Below, piece after piece: positions 26,132-35,520 of a DNA stretch of 64,000 nucleotides (its first letter is position 1; each line of letters opens with the position of its first letter). Under the pieces are notes generated by a model. The model had not been told where the DNA came from. It ran no database searches and saw only the letters and a list, made by a program, of their open reading frames with translations. This stretch comes from an alpha proteobacterium BAL199 (lineage in GTDB: Bacteria; Pseudomonadota; Alphaproteobacteria; Thalassobaculales; Thalassobaculaceae), in NCBI GenBank assembly GCA_000171835.1, contig ABHC01000022.1, positions 52,888 to 116,887 of the forward strand. The letters run 5' to 3'. The position numbers and the translations under genes were made by a program.

Positions 26132-26961
26132 TGGCCGCTCGCCGTGCGCTGCTGTCGCCGTTGCTTCTGGGAGTGGCGATCCTGGCGGCGGCGGCCGTGC
26201 CGGGTGACCAGGCAGCGCCGGTGACAGCAGAATCGCGGCCCGCCTATGACCTTGCCCACGAGGCGCCGGCGCGTTCGACCAAACTCAACCTCATCGCGTT
26301 GCCGCCGCCGACCATCCAGCTTCCGGCGAGCCAGCCTACCACCGCCACCGGAGTATCTGAGACCTCATTGCAAGCCCAATTGATGGTTCCGACAGCGGTT
26401 ACCGTTCCGCAGTTCGTATCGCAGCGTTCGGTCCGGCCGAGTCCGGCCGACATTGGCCGTGGCCGCCTGCTGCTGGAGCGGATCGAGAAGGGCGAGGGGC
26501 CGTCGATCGAGATTGCCTGGCCGGATGAACCGGCCTCCCGGCAACGATTGTTGCAGCACCTCGAACGTTGTGCCGGATGGACACCGCTGCTGCTTGCCGA
26601 CGGCCGGTTGTGGCGGGCCAGCGATCCTTCGGGGCACTCATGGGCGCCGAGTCCAGAACAAGCGCCGTCTGGCCTGCTGCGCGACGTCGACGGCGTGGCG
26701 GTCGACGATGCGGCAATTGCGTCCATCAGGGTGCGGCATCGGTTGAGCGCCGGAACCCTGGTGGCGAGTGTCGAGCGCGGGTGGGACGCGCGGTTGCTTG
26801 GCGGCCTCGATCGGTTGCTTGGCGTCGGCTGGGCCGGCGCTGTCGTGCGAGCCCGGTATGTGGCGGAGTCGGATCGTCTGACGATTACCGGTATCATGCT
26901 GAACGACGCTGCGGTGGCGGGAATGGTCGACCTCGGCGCGGTGTCGCGATGCGAGCGCTGA
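26128..26961 (+). CDS. Exported or anchored proline-rich protein, caspase locus
   Basis: The product has 277 residues from GTG 26128. An N-terminal hydrophobic helix (LLSPLLLGVAILAAAAVPG) either anchors or exports it. A proline-rich extended part follows (LPPPTIQLPASQP), then a globular domain from about residue 105: ADIGRGRLLLERIEKGEG, SIEIAWPDEPASRQRLLQHL, WTPLLLADGRLWRAS. The layout of one helix, a proline-rich arm and a small C-terminal domain recalls TonB/TolA, fitting its place after an ExbB-like gene, but no sequence family supports it. It overlaps the next gene by 13 bp. Confidence 0.55.
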   Translation: MMAARRALLSPLLLGVAILAAAAVPGDQAAPVTAESRPAYDLAHEAPARSTKLNLIALPPPTIQLPASQPTTATGVSETSLQAQLMVPTAVTVPQFVSQRSVRPSPADIGRGRLLLERIEKGEGPSIEIAWPDEPASRQRLLQHLERCAGWTPLLLADGRLWRASDPSGHSWAPSPEQAPSGLLRDVDGVAVDDAAIASIRVRHRLSAGTLVASVERGWDARLLGGLDRLLGVGWAGAVVRARYVAESDRLTITGIMLNDAAVAGMVDLGAVSRCER

Positions 26962-27623
26962 CCGGGCTCCTGATGTTAGCCTTGGTTGCCTGCGCCTCCC
27001 CGCAACCGGCGACGGATGGTACCGGAGACGAGGCGGGTGGCGTTGTCGGCTCGGCGTTGCTGGTCGATCCGCCATCCTGCGTCGTCGTGATGCCGGCCGA
27101 GGTTCCGCCGCTTGTGGGACTGCCGCCGGCCGTGGCCGAGGCTGCACTGGCCCGTCATCTGTCCGGGCGGATAGAGCGGGTGATTGGTCCATCGCGAAGG
27201 GATGCATTCACCCGGCGCGTCGGTCTCGATCTGGAGCATTCCGATGATCGCCGACGGTTCGCCGACCTCGCCGGCTGCAGCCATGCCGTTGCATCTCGCT
27301 TCTGGGGCGGACGGGCGTGGGGGTTGGTCTGGTCAGAGACCCAGATCGGTGTCGAGATCGCCATCCTCGCCTTCGCTGACGGTCGGCCGCGCTGGCATGC
27401 CCGGCGGACGATCCGGCGCGGCGACGGCGGGCTGCCGCTGTCACCGGTATCGGCGGTCGTGGCAACCGGACTTGCGGCACGCACGGCCCTCGACGGCGAT
27501 GTCCTGCACTCGGTCCTCGATGACGCGCTGCGGGCGGCTTTGTCCGACCTGCCGGACCTGCGCGATCCTCAGGCCTTCGCTTCCAGGAACTCCAGCGTCA
27601 GTCCGTTGTCGTCGCGGAAATAG
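26949..27623 (+). CDS. Lipoprotein, last gene of caspase locus
   Basis: The product has 224 residues from ATG 26949. The signal peptide ends with the lipobox LVAC, giving a mature lipoprotein starting CASPQPATDG. The body includes CVVVMPAEVPPLVGLPPAVA, LARHLSGRIERVIGPSRRDA and CSHAVASRFWGGRAWGLVWS; the GLVWSETQIGVEIAI part is strand-rich. The pattern again recalls CsgG/FlgO-like lipoproteins. The last 18 codons overlap the convergent VOC gene by 55 bp, so its C-terminus may have been altered by a rearrangement at the locus edge. Confidence 0.6.
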   Translation: MRALTGLLMLALVACASPQPATDGTGDEAGGVVGSALLVDPPSCVVVMPAEVPPLVGLPPAVAEAALARHLSGRIERVIGPSRRDAFTRRVGLDLEHSDDRRRFADLAGCSHAVASRFWGGRAWGLVWSETQIGVEIAILAFADGRPRWHARRTIRRGDGGLPLSPVSAVVATGLAARTALDGDVLHSVLDDALRAALSDLPDLRDPQAFASRNSSVSPLSSRK

Positions 27624-28021
27624 GCGACCCGCCGGCCGGCGTTCGGACCCTGGTCGATCACATAGACGGCGCCGAGCAGGCCAAGCCCGTGTTCGTGCGC
27701 GACGACCAGCGCGGTGTCCATATCGTCGACATCGAGCGCCAGATGGGCGAACCCGGAATCACAGGGCCGCGGCGCGCTGGAACCGCGGGCGGCGGGCGCG
27801 TGATACTCGATCAGTTCGACCCGATGGCTCGGTCCCTGCAGGAACGCGATGGTCACGTCGCCGCCGACGACACCGGTAATCGCCTGGATCGCCGCCGGAT
27901 CGCGCGGGCCTTTGGACAGCATTTCAAAGCCGAGGCCGTCCCGGAACAGCGCGATCGCCCGGTCCAGACTTCGGACGGTGAAACTGGTGTGGTTGGTTCC
28001 GACTACCCGTACGCTCGCCAT
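27569..28021 (-). CDS. VOC-superfamily (glyoxalase/dioxygenase-like) protein
   Basis: The product has 150 residues. It shows two beta-alpha-beta-beta-beta modules: NHTSFTVRSLDRAIALFRDG with LGFEMLSKG, and FAHLALDVDDMDTALVVAHE with FRDDNGLTLEFLE. Metal-ligand positions (His in NHTSF, Glu in VELIEYHAP, His in FAHLAL, Glu in LEFLE) are kept. Possible roles are isomerase, dioxygenase or resistance protein; substrate unknown. The ATG at 28021 begins MASVRVVGTNHTSF. It is divergent from a LysR gene that may control it. Confidence 0.8.
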   Translation of the reverse strand: MASVRVVGTNHTSFTVRSLDRAIALFRDGLGFEMLSKGPRDPAAIQAITGVVGGDVTIAFLQGPSHRVELIEYHAPAARGSSAPRPCDSGFAHLALDVDDMDTALVVAHEHGLGLLGAVYVIDQGPNAGRRVAYFRDDNGLTLEFLEAKA

Positions 28022-28144
28022 CGCAACCTCCTGCCGCCCTTGCATCCGCAAAACGAAGGCCGGATCATAGCGCTTGGCTTTGCATCAATCGAGCATGTGC
28101 CGGCCTCCCGGCGGAACGGGACGGCAAGCGAGTTGGGGCGACCG

Positions 28145-29050
28145 GTGAACTGGGACGATCTGCGATATTTTCTGGCGGTGGCGGGCGAGGGCAGCCTGTC
28201 GGGTGCCGCGCGTTCGCTGCACGTCAACCCGGCCACCGTCAGCCGCCATGTCGACGCGCTCGAGGAACGGTTCGCGGTTCGGCTGTTCGACCGCCGACAG
28301 GATGGCTACGGCCTGACCCCGGCGGGGGAGAAACTGCTGGCGCGATCGCGCGGCATCGAGTCCGAGATGTTCGCGCTCGGTCGCGCGTTCGATGCCGAGG
28401 ACCGTGGATTGGCGGGCACGGTGACGGTGACCGCGACCGAGTCCCTGACGGTACCGTTCCTGATCCGCAACCTGCCGCTGCTGGAACAGCGGCATCCCGG
28501 CATCCGGCTGCATCTGGTGAACGAATACCGGATGCTGAACCTGTCCCGTCGCGAGGCCGATGTGGCTATCCGCTTGGCGCGGCCTGAACAGGGTGATCTG
28601 TCGATCCGCAAGATCGGGGTGATGGGCTTTGGCCTGTACGCGTCCCCCGCCTATCTGGAGGCGCATGGCACGCCGAAGACGCCCGGCGATCTGCGCGATC
28701 ACCGGGTCATCGACTGGCTCGACGGGTTTCCGGAGAACGTCACCGTGACCTGGTTGCGTCGGCAGATCGGCGACACTCTGCCGATCTTCTCGACCAATCC
28801 GGCGAGCGCCCGTTTGGCGGCGGCGCGGGGGGGGGTCGGCATTGCTCTGGTGCCGTGTATGGTGGCCGAGGGTGTGCAAGGCGTTGTACGCCTGTTGCCC
28901 GACGAAGCTATCCCCGGAGTCGACCTGTGGCTGCTGGTGCATCGCGACCTGGCACGTCTGGCCAAGGTTCGGGCGGTGTTGGATTTCATCTACGACCGGG
29001 CTCAGAGCGAGGCTGATCGGATTGCCGGACGTCTGACTCACGGCGGTTAG
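28145..29050 (+). CDS. LysR-family regulator
   Basis: The product has 301 residues from GTG 28145. The HTH (residues 3-62) has DLRYFLAVAGEGSLSGAARS and VNPATVSRHVDALE; the effector domain has TVTVTATESLTVPFLIRNLP and ADVAIRLARP. The subgroup with NWDDLRYFL openings regulates divergent or nearby catabolic genes. It is divergent from the VOC gene, 123 bp apart, its likely target. Confidence 0.85.
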   Translation: MNWDDLRYFLAVAGEGSLSGAARSLHVNPATVSRHVDALEERFAVRLFDRRQDGYGLTPAGEKLLARSRGIESEMFALGRAFDAEDRGLAGTVTVTATESLTVPFLIRNLPLLEQRHPGIRLHLVNEYRMLNLSRREADVAIRLARPEQGDLSIRKIGVMGFGLYASPAYLEAHGTPKTPGDLRDHRVIDWLDGFPENVTVTWLRRQIGDTLPIFSTNPASARLAAARGGVGIALVPCMVAEGVQGVVRLLPDEAIPGVDLWLLVHRDLARLAKVRAVLDFIYDRAQSEADRIAGRLTHGG

Positions 29051-29069
29051 GGCTGGTCAGGTGCGTAAT

Positions 29070-29086
29070 CAAATTTCGAAAATTTG
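29070..29086. repeat. AT-rich perfect palindrome
   Basis: CAAATTT-CGA-AAATTTG is a perfect 7-bp inverted repeat just after the LysR stop. It may end LysR transcription or be an operator. The following 230 bp up to the DUF1194 start carries no convincing gene; a minus-strand frame over 29047-29316 lacks a good start. Confidence 0.4.
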
Positions 29087-29314
29087 AGATAATTTCGCCT
29101 ATCTGTTCCGGGATATGTTCTGGCACCCGCTTGGGCATTGGCCATCCGTTTTACCAGTGCCGTTGCAAGTGTGAATTGATCGCCGGCGTGCAAAGCGCGA
29201 TCCTCTACGGCGAGCCCTTTACGCAAGGTTGTGCATAGCGTGTGGATAGTTTTCGACCTTCCGAGCCCGAGGCGTTTTGTTCCAGAACCACTCTGGTTGG
29301 ATCGGATTTCGCCC

Positions 29315-30124
29315 ATGACTTTCCGATCGAAAATCGTTCATGAGATATCGGCTCTCGGTCGTCGATTGGCTGTTTTTCGGTTTTCCACAGTCTGCCCGCT
29401 TTTTGGGCTGGCGTTGGTGCTGCTGCTCTCTCCCATTGCTCGGGCTCAAACGGTTGATCTCGAACTGGTCTTTGCAGCCGACGGCTCGGGTTCAATCGAC
29501 GACGATGAACTCCGGTTGCAGCGTGAAGGCTACGCGGCGGCACTTTCGGATTCGAAAGTTCTGGCTGCGATCGCCGCTGGCGGACATGGACAGATCGCGG
29601 TCACCTATGTCGAATGGGGCAGTCCGCTCAGCCAGCATACGATTGTCGACTGGACGGTGATCGCCGGGATCGATGACGCCCGTGCGTTCGGGCAGGCGTT
29701 GCGAACAGCCCCCCGCGCAGCCTGGGGCTACAACTCGATCAGCGAGGCCATCGCCTATTCGGCCGACCTCATCCGAAGCAACCGGATCGAGAGCGACCGC
29801 AAGGTCATCGACGTCTCGGGCGACGGCCCGCAGATTGGCGGCCGGCCGCTCGACCTGATCCGGGACAGCGTGGTGGCCGAAGGCATCACCATCAACGCGC
29901 TGGTGGTCGCCAACCGCGGGGTGCGCAGCGGTCCGCGCGGCGAGCCGTTGGACGAGCACTACCGAAACGACGTGATCGGCGGCATCGGCGCGTTCGTGGT
30001 GGTCGCCGACGATGAGCGCGGGTTCACCCGCACCTTGCTCGGCAAGATGATCCGCGAGATTGTCGACCGCGATCCGACCGGTGCTCCCGCGCGCCGGTTT
30101 GCAGAGCGGGAAGCGACAGAATGA
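29315..30124 (+). CDS. DUF1194 (VWA-like) exported protein
   Basis: The product has 269 residues from ATG 29315. A signal peptide (FGLALVLLLSPIARAQ) is followed by a von Willebrand A-like fold: VDLELVFAADGSGSIDDDEL holds the MIDAS DxSxS pattern, then WGYNSISEAIAYSADLI and RKVIDVSGDGPQIGG. This is DUF1194, found in many alphaproteobacteria, acting in the periplasm with unknown ligand. Its stop overlaps the start of the TusA-like gene (ATGA). Confidence 0.85.
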   Translation: MTFRSKIVHEISALGRRLAVFRFSTVCPLFGLALVLLLSPIARAQTVDLELVFAADGSGSIDDDELRLQREGYAAALSDSKVLAAIAAGGHGQIAVTYVEWGSPLSQHTIVDWTVIAGIDDARAFGQALRTAPRAAWGYNSISEAIAYSADLIRSNRIESDRKVIDVSGDGPQIGGRPLDLIRDSVVAEGITINALVVANRGVRSGPRGEPLDEHYRNDVIGGIGAFVVVADDERGFTRTLLGKMIREIVDRDPTGAPARRFAEREATE

Positions 30125-30372
30125 CCAAGGAAGCCGTCCACGAAGCGCCAGCCCAGATCCTGGACGTCCGTGGCTTGAAATGCCCGTTGCCGGTGCTGAA
30201 GGCGCGCAAGGCGATTGCCGGGATTCCGGTCGGCGCGCTGCTGGAGGTGCTGGCGACCGATCCGGCAGCCATGCTGGATTTCCGGCACTACGCCCGGCAG
30301 TCCGGCCACACCCTGGTTGCCGCTGAAGAGGGTGAGGTACTGCGCTTCCTGCTCCGGCGCGAAGCGAAGTAG
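30121..30372 (+). CDS. TusA/SirA-like sulfur carrier protein
   Basis: The product has 83 residues. The family motif CPLPVLKARKA with the active Cys of CPxP (in RGLKCPLP) and the C-terminal FRHYARQSGHTLVAAEE are typical of TusA-like proteins, which carry persulfide sulfur. It is translationally coupled to the DUF1194 gene (ATGA). The tusBCDE partners are not here, so its sulfur acceptor is unknown. Confidence 0.85.
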   Translation: MTKEAVHEAPAQILDVRGLKCPLPVLKARKAIAGIPVGALLEVLATDPAAMLDFRHYARQSGHTLVAAEEGEVLRFLLRREAK

Positions 30373-30380
30373 CGGCCCCG

Positions 30381-31253
30381 TCAGGGCTTCTCGGCCAGCG
30401 CCAGGAACGCCCGTACCGGCGGGTGATCCTGCCGCTCCGACAGACAGGCCACGACCAGCCGGACGCTCGGCTTGGCGTCCAACGGCCGGTCGACCAGGCG
30501 GGGATCGCTTCCGGATTCGCCATCCAGCACGGCCGCCAGACCGAGGCCCGCCACCACGGCCTCGCGAACCGCTTCCCGACTGCCAAGCGACAGCCGTACC
30601 GCGGGGCGGATATCGGCGGCGGCGCAGACGCGGTCGAGCGCGTCGCGGGTGGCCGAACCCTGCTCGCGGCCGACCATGGTCACACCGTCGAGGTCGGATG
30701 GCCTGATCACGCCCCGACCGGCCCAGGGATGATCGCGCGGCATCAGGATGCGCAGCCCCTGGTCGTGCAGCGGTCGGATGTGCAGAGCCGGGCGTTTGGC
30801 GCCGTCGAGCGACAGAACCGCCACGTCGACACGGGAATCGGCAAGCGCAGCGAGGGTTTCCGGCGCGTTGCCCATGCGCGCCTCGATGCGGACACCAGGA
30901 TACCGATCGACGAAGCGCGCCAGGATCGGGATTGCCGCGAACGGGCCGTCGGCGCCGATCCGCAGGGTGCCGAACGTCAGCTCTGCCGCGCCCTGCAGGG
31001 CGTCGGCGGCGTCCTGGTACAGCCGGAACAACCGGCGGGTGATGCGGTGCAGGGCTTCGCCCGCCTCGGTTAGCGTCAATCCGCCCGAGCCGCGATCGAA
31101 CAGTTGCACGCCGCGCTCGCGCTCCAGGGCGCGGACTTGCACGGTCACGGCGGGCTGGGTGATGCCCAGCCGGCGCGCCGCCTCGGTCACGCTGCCGGTT
31201 TCGGCAACGGCGTGAAAGGCGCGAAGCTGCTTGTCGGTTGGCGGGGAACTCAT
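30381..31253 (-). CDS. LysR regulator of phosphonate genes (likely)
   Basis: The product has 290 residues from ATG 31253. The HTH lies at residues 6-65 (LRAFHAVAETGSVTEAARRL, GITQPAVTVQVRALE) with an effector domain of the CysB/CbbR type (FGTLRIGADGPFAAIPILAR, RVDVAVLSLDG). It is divergent from phnW; LysR genes in this position control 2-aminoethylphosphonate degradation in other proteobacteria. The 293-bp gap between the two starts is the expected control region. Confidence 0.85.
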   Translation of the reverse strand: MSSPPTDKQLRAFHAVAETGSVTEAARRLGITQPAVTVQVRALERERGVQLFDRGSGGLTLTEAGEALHRITRRLFRLYQDAADALQGAAELTFGTLRIGADGPFAAIPILARFVDRYPGVRIEARMGNAPETLAALADSRVDVAVLSLDGAKRPALHIRPLHDQGLRILMPRDHPWAGRGVIRPSDLDGVTMVGREQGSATRDALDRVCAAADIRPAVRLSLGSREAVREAVVAGLGLAAVLDGESGSDPRLVDRPLDAKPSVRLVVACLSERQDHPPVRAFLALAEKP

Positions 31254-31546
31254 CTTATGAAGTTCCCGAGCACGATGACGTTCACGTGCCGCGATGGCGT
31301 TTTCCCATGGTGGACCAGTTCCCGGGAGCACCGGTTCGCTAAGCGATCTCTTGTGGGAGATTGAGGCTGCTGGTCCGCCCGGCCTCGACGGTATCTGAGC
31401 ACCGATAATCTTAACGAAGCGTGAGAGCGAACGGTTAACGGCATATAATAAAATTAATGGATATCAAAAAATTATCAATTCGATTGATGGAGCGGATTCG
31501 GATATTCCAGCAGCACTGCTCCATTACCGGCTGGCGGAGGTTCGAG
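31254..31546 (+). promoter_or_regulatory. LysR-phnW divergent control region
   Basis: The gap holds TATAAT (31444-31449) in an AT-rich stretch about 100 bp before phnW. A matching -35 is weak. In-frame ATGs at 31457 and 31487 lie upstream of phnW without ribosome binding sites, so this part is read as leader. No gene is supported here. Confidence 0.4.
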
Positions 31547-32665
31547 ATGACAGCGCGCGATCCCTATCTGCTCACCCCCGGCCCGGCGACCACCTCGCCC
31601 GAGACCAAGGCTGCCATGTTGCGCGACTGGGGTTCGTGGGACGGCGACTTCAAGGCGATCACCGCCCGCGTGCGCGCCCGGCTTTTGGCGGTCGCCGAGG
31701 CGGACGACAGCTACACCTGCGTGCCGATCCAGGGCAGCGGCACCTTCGCGGTGGAGGCGGCACTCGGCACCCTGGTGCCCCGGACCGGCCGCGCGCTGGT
31801 GCTGGCGAACGGGGCTTATGGCAAACGGGCCGCTGAGACGCTTGCGCGCATCGGTCGCGAGTACGACCTGTACACGACCGACGAGAGCACACCGCCGGAC
31901 CCGGTGGAGGTCGACCGGATCCTAATCTCCGACCCGTCGATCAGCCACGTGCTCCTGGTTCATTGCGAGACCACTTCGGGCATTCTGAACCCGCTGGAGC
32001 CGATTGCCCGGATCGTGTCCGCCCGCGGCCGCGCGCTGATCCTGGACGCCATGAGCACGTTCGGCGCCCTGCCGATCCCGACCGCGACGCTGGATCTGTG
32101 CGCGGTGATCGCGTCGGCCAACAAATGCCTGGAGGGCGTGCCCGGCGTCGGCTTCGTGATCGCCCGGAAAAGCGATCTGAAGGCGGCGCTCGGCAACGCC
32201 CATTCACTGTCGCTCGATGTGGCCGACCAGTGGGCCTACATGGAGAAGACCGGGCAGTGGCGCTACACGCCGCCGACCCATGTGATCGCCGCGCTCGACA
32301 CTGCGCTTGACCAGCACGCCGCCGAGGGCGGCACGCCGGGCCGCGGCGCCCGGTATTCGGCCAACCACCGGGCGATCGTCGACGGGTTGCGCGGGCTCGG
32401 CATCGAGCCGCTGATCCCCGACGCGCTGCAGTCGCCGATCATCGTGACATTCCGCTGTCCGGACGATCCGAACTTCGCGTTCCAGCCGTTCTACGACCGG
32501 CTGAAGGCCGAGGGCTTCATCATCTACCCGGGCAAGATGACGGCGGCCGAGACCTTCCGCATCGGCTGCCTCGGCGTGCTGACACCGCAGATCATGGGCG
32601 ACGTGGTGTCGGCGGTGGCGCGGGTACTGGACGATCTCGGCGTCGCGCATCGCCGCGCCGCCTGA
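31547..32665 (+). CDS. phnW: 2-Aminoethylphosphonate--pyruvate transaminase
   Basis: PhnW moves the amino group of 2-aminoethylphosphonate to pyruvate, giving phosphonoacetaldehyde. The product has 372 residues and opens MTARDPYLLTPGPATTSPET, the family start; IQGSGTFAVEAALG, DAMSTFGALPIP and SANKCLEGVPGVGF (with the PLP Lys) follow. A GGAGG ribosome binding site precedes the ATG at 31547. It is followed by phnX after a short gap; the two form the complete phosphonatase route. Confidence 0.95.
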   Translation: MTARDPYLLTPGPATTSPETKAAMLRDWGSWDGDFKAITARVRARLLAVAEADDSYTCVPIQGSGTFAVEAALGTLVPRTGRALVLANGAYGKRAAETLARIGREYDLYTTDESTPPDPVEVDRILISDPSISHVLLVHCETTSGILNPLEPIARIVSARGRALILDAMSTFGALPIPTATLDLCAVIASANKCLEGVPGVGFVIARKSDLKAALGNAHSLSLDVADQWAYMEKTGQWRYTPPTHVIAALDTALDQHAAEGGTPGRGARYSANHRAIVDGLRGLGIEPLIPDALQSPIIVTFRCPDDPNFAFQPFYDRLKAEGFIIYPGKMTAAETFRIGCLGVLTPQIMGDVVSAVARVLDDLGVAHRRAA

Positions 32666-32679
32666 ACGAGGGAATGGGT

Positions 32680-33495
32680 ATGAGCAAGAGCAACTCAGCG
32701 GTCGAGGCCGTGATCTTCGACTGGGCCGGGACCGTGGTCGACTATGGCAGCCGGGCGCCGGCGTCGGCGTTCGTCGAGGTGTTTCGCCGCTTTGACGTCG
32801 CGATCTCGGTGGAGGAAGCCCGTGGCCCGATGGGCTCCGAGAAGCGGGCTCATGTCGCAGCGCTGCTGGCCGATCCGGGGATTGCCAAGCGGTTCGAAGC
32901 AGCGCACGGCCACGCCCCCACCGACACGGATATCGACGCGATCTACCAGGCGTTCATTCCCTTGCAGATTGAAACGCTGGCCAGCCATGCCGATCTTATT
33001 CCGGGCGTGGCCGAGACTGCGGCCTGGCTGCGCGAGCGCGGCGTCAAGATCGCCGGCAACACCGGCTACAATTCCGAGATGAGCGCGGTGAACGAGCGTC
33101 TGGCCGCTTCCCAGGGCTACAGGCCGGACATCTGCGTGGCGGCAAACGACGTGCCGCGCGGCCGTCCCGCCCCGGACATGGCGCTGAAATGCGCGCTCGA
33201 TCTCGGTGTCGGCACCGTCCGTGGTTGCGTGAAGGTCGACGACACCATCCCGGGGATCCTGGAGGGCATGAACGCCGGGATGTGGACCGTCGGCGTCAGT
33301 GTTAGCGGCAACGAAGTCGGGCTGTCGCGCCAGGAATGGGAAGCATTGCCGAAAGACCAGCAGAAGCAGCGGCGCGCAGCGGCGATCCGGCGGCTGGCCG
33401 AGGCCGGTGCCGACTACGTCATCGACTCGGTCGCCGATCTGCCGGCGGTGATCGAGAAGATCAACCGCCGTCTGGCCGCCGACGGCCGGCCGTAA
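32680..33495 (+). CDS. phnX: Phosphonoacetaldehyde hydrolase
   Basis: PhnX breaks the C-P bond of phosphonoacetaldehyde to acetaldehyde and phosphate. It is a HAD-fold protein of 271 residues. The nucleophile Asp14 is in VIFDWAGTVVDYG and the Schiff-base Lys in GPMGSEKRAHV (Lys55); HAD motifs GNTGYNSEM and VKVDDTIPGI follow. The ATG at 32680 has a GAGGGA ribosome binding site at good spacing; the ATG at 32674 is too close to it. It lies just after phnW. Confidence 0.95.
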   Translation: MSKSNSAVEAVIFDWAGTVVDYGSRAPASAFVEVFRRFDVAISVEEARGPMGSEKRAHVAALLADPGIAKRFEAAHGHAPTDTDIDAIYQAFIPLQIETLASHADLIPGVAETAAWLRERGVKIAGNTGYNSEMSAVNERLAASQGYRPDICVAANDVPRGRPAPDMALKCALDLGVGTVRGCVKVDDTIPGILEGMNAGMWTVGVSVSGNEVGLSRQEWEALPKDQQKQRRAAAIRRLAEAGADYVIDSVADLPAVIEKINRRLAADGRP

Positions 33496-33507
33496 CGCCG
33501 GGGTCGT

Positions 33508-34466
33508 TCAACCCAGTCCGTCGGTGCCGGCCCCGCACACCAGGGCGCAGACGGTGGAGCCGGGGCGGACGCTGACCGCGCCGGTCATCAGCGCGGCCAC
33601 GCCAGCGGCCCCGCTGAGTTCCGCCGACAGCCCGCATTCGAACCACAGCCATCGGGCGGCCTCGCGCATGGCGTCGTCCGACACCAGCACCAGTTCGTCC
33701 ACATGGGCTGAGACCAGCTCGAAGTTCAGCGCTTCGGTGCGGCGCGGCGCCAGGGTTCCGGCGACCGTGGTGATGGCGTCGAGCGTGACCAACCGCCCGG
33801 CTGCCCGGCTGGCGTGATGGGTGGGCGCGCCCTCCGGTTCGATCCCGACGATCCGGACGTTCGGCCGCAACGCCTTGATCGCGGTGGCGAGGCCGGCAAT
33901 CAATCCGCCGCCGCCGATCGCGACCAGGACGGTGTCGACCTGCGCGATTTGCTCGACGATCTCCAGCCCGAGCGTGCCTTGGCCGGCAATCACCGAGGGT
34001 GGCGCGAACGGGTGCACGAAGGTCATGCCCTCGGCCTCGGCGCGAGCGGTGGCGGCAAGTGCGGCCTCATCGAACACCGCACCCTCGACGACGACCTCGG
34101 CATCCCAGGCCTTCAGCTTGTCGGCCTTGTCCTTCGGCGCGCTGGTCGGCAGGTAGATCACCGCCCGGGTGCCGCCCATGCGCGCGGCGTAGGCAATGGC
34201 GAGGCCGTGGTTGCCGCCAGACGCGGTGATCAGCCCGCGCGCCACCTGGTCCTGCGGCATCGACAGCAGGGTGTTGACCGCGCCGCGCACCTTGAAGCTG
34301 CCGGTCGGTTGCAGGCAGTCGAGTTTCAGCACCAACCGTGAGTCCGCGATGACCGGGCTGCGCATCGGCGCCGCGTCGAGAACGGGCGTGTAGCGGACCT
34401 TGCCGGCGATGCGGGATTGCGCCGCCCGGATGTCGGCGAGGGTGACCGTGCCGGCCTGATCCGACA

Positions 34467-34467
<1 letters not shown>
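33508..34467 (-). CDS. Threonine/serine dehydratase-like PLP enzyme
   Basis: The product has 319 residues from ATG 34467. The PLP-lysine motif is in PTGSFKVRGAVN, the Gly loop in TASGGNHGLAIAYAA, and GGGGLIAGLA is the PLP phosphate site. It lacks the C-terminal regulatory domain of biosynthetic IlvA, so it is a short catabolic or hydroxy-aspartate-type form. Its start overlaps the SDR stop (ATGA), so both are in one operon. It converges on phnX with a 12-bp gap. Confidence 0.85.

Positions 34468-35520
<1,053 letters not shown>

Noticed and set aside
29047..29316. 89-codon minus-strand frame upstream of DUF1194
   Set aside because: Some protein-like composition at its end, but the start coincides with the DUF1194 ATG and no ribosome binding site is visible; not enough to call.
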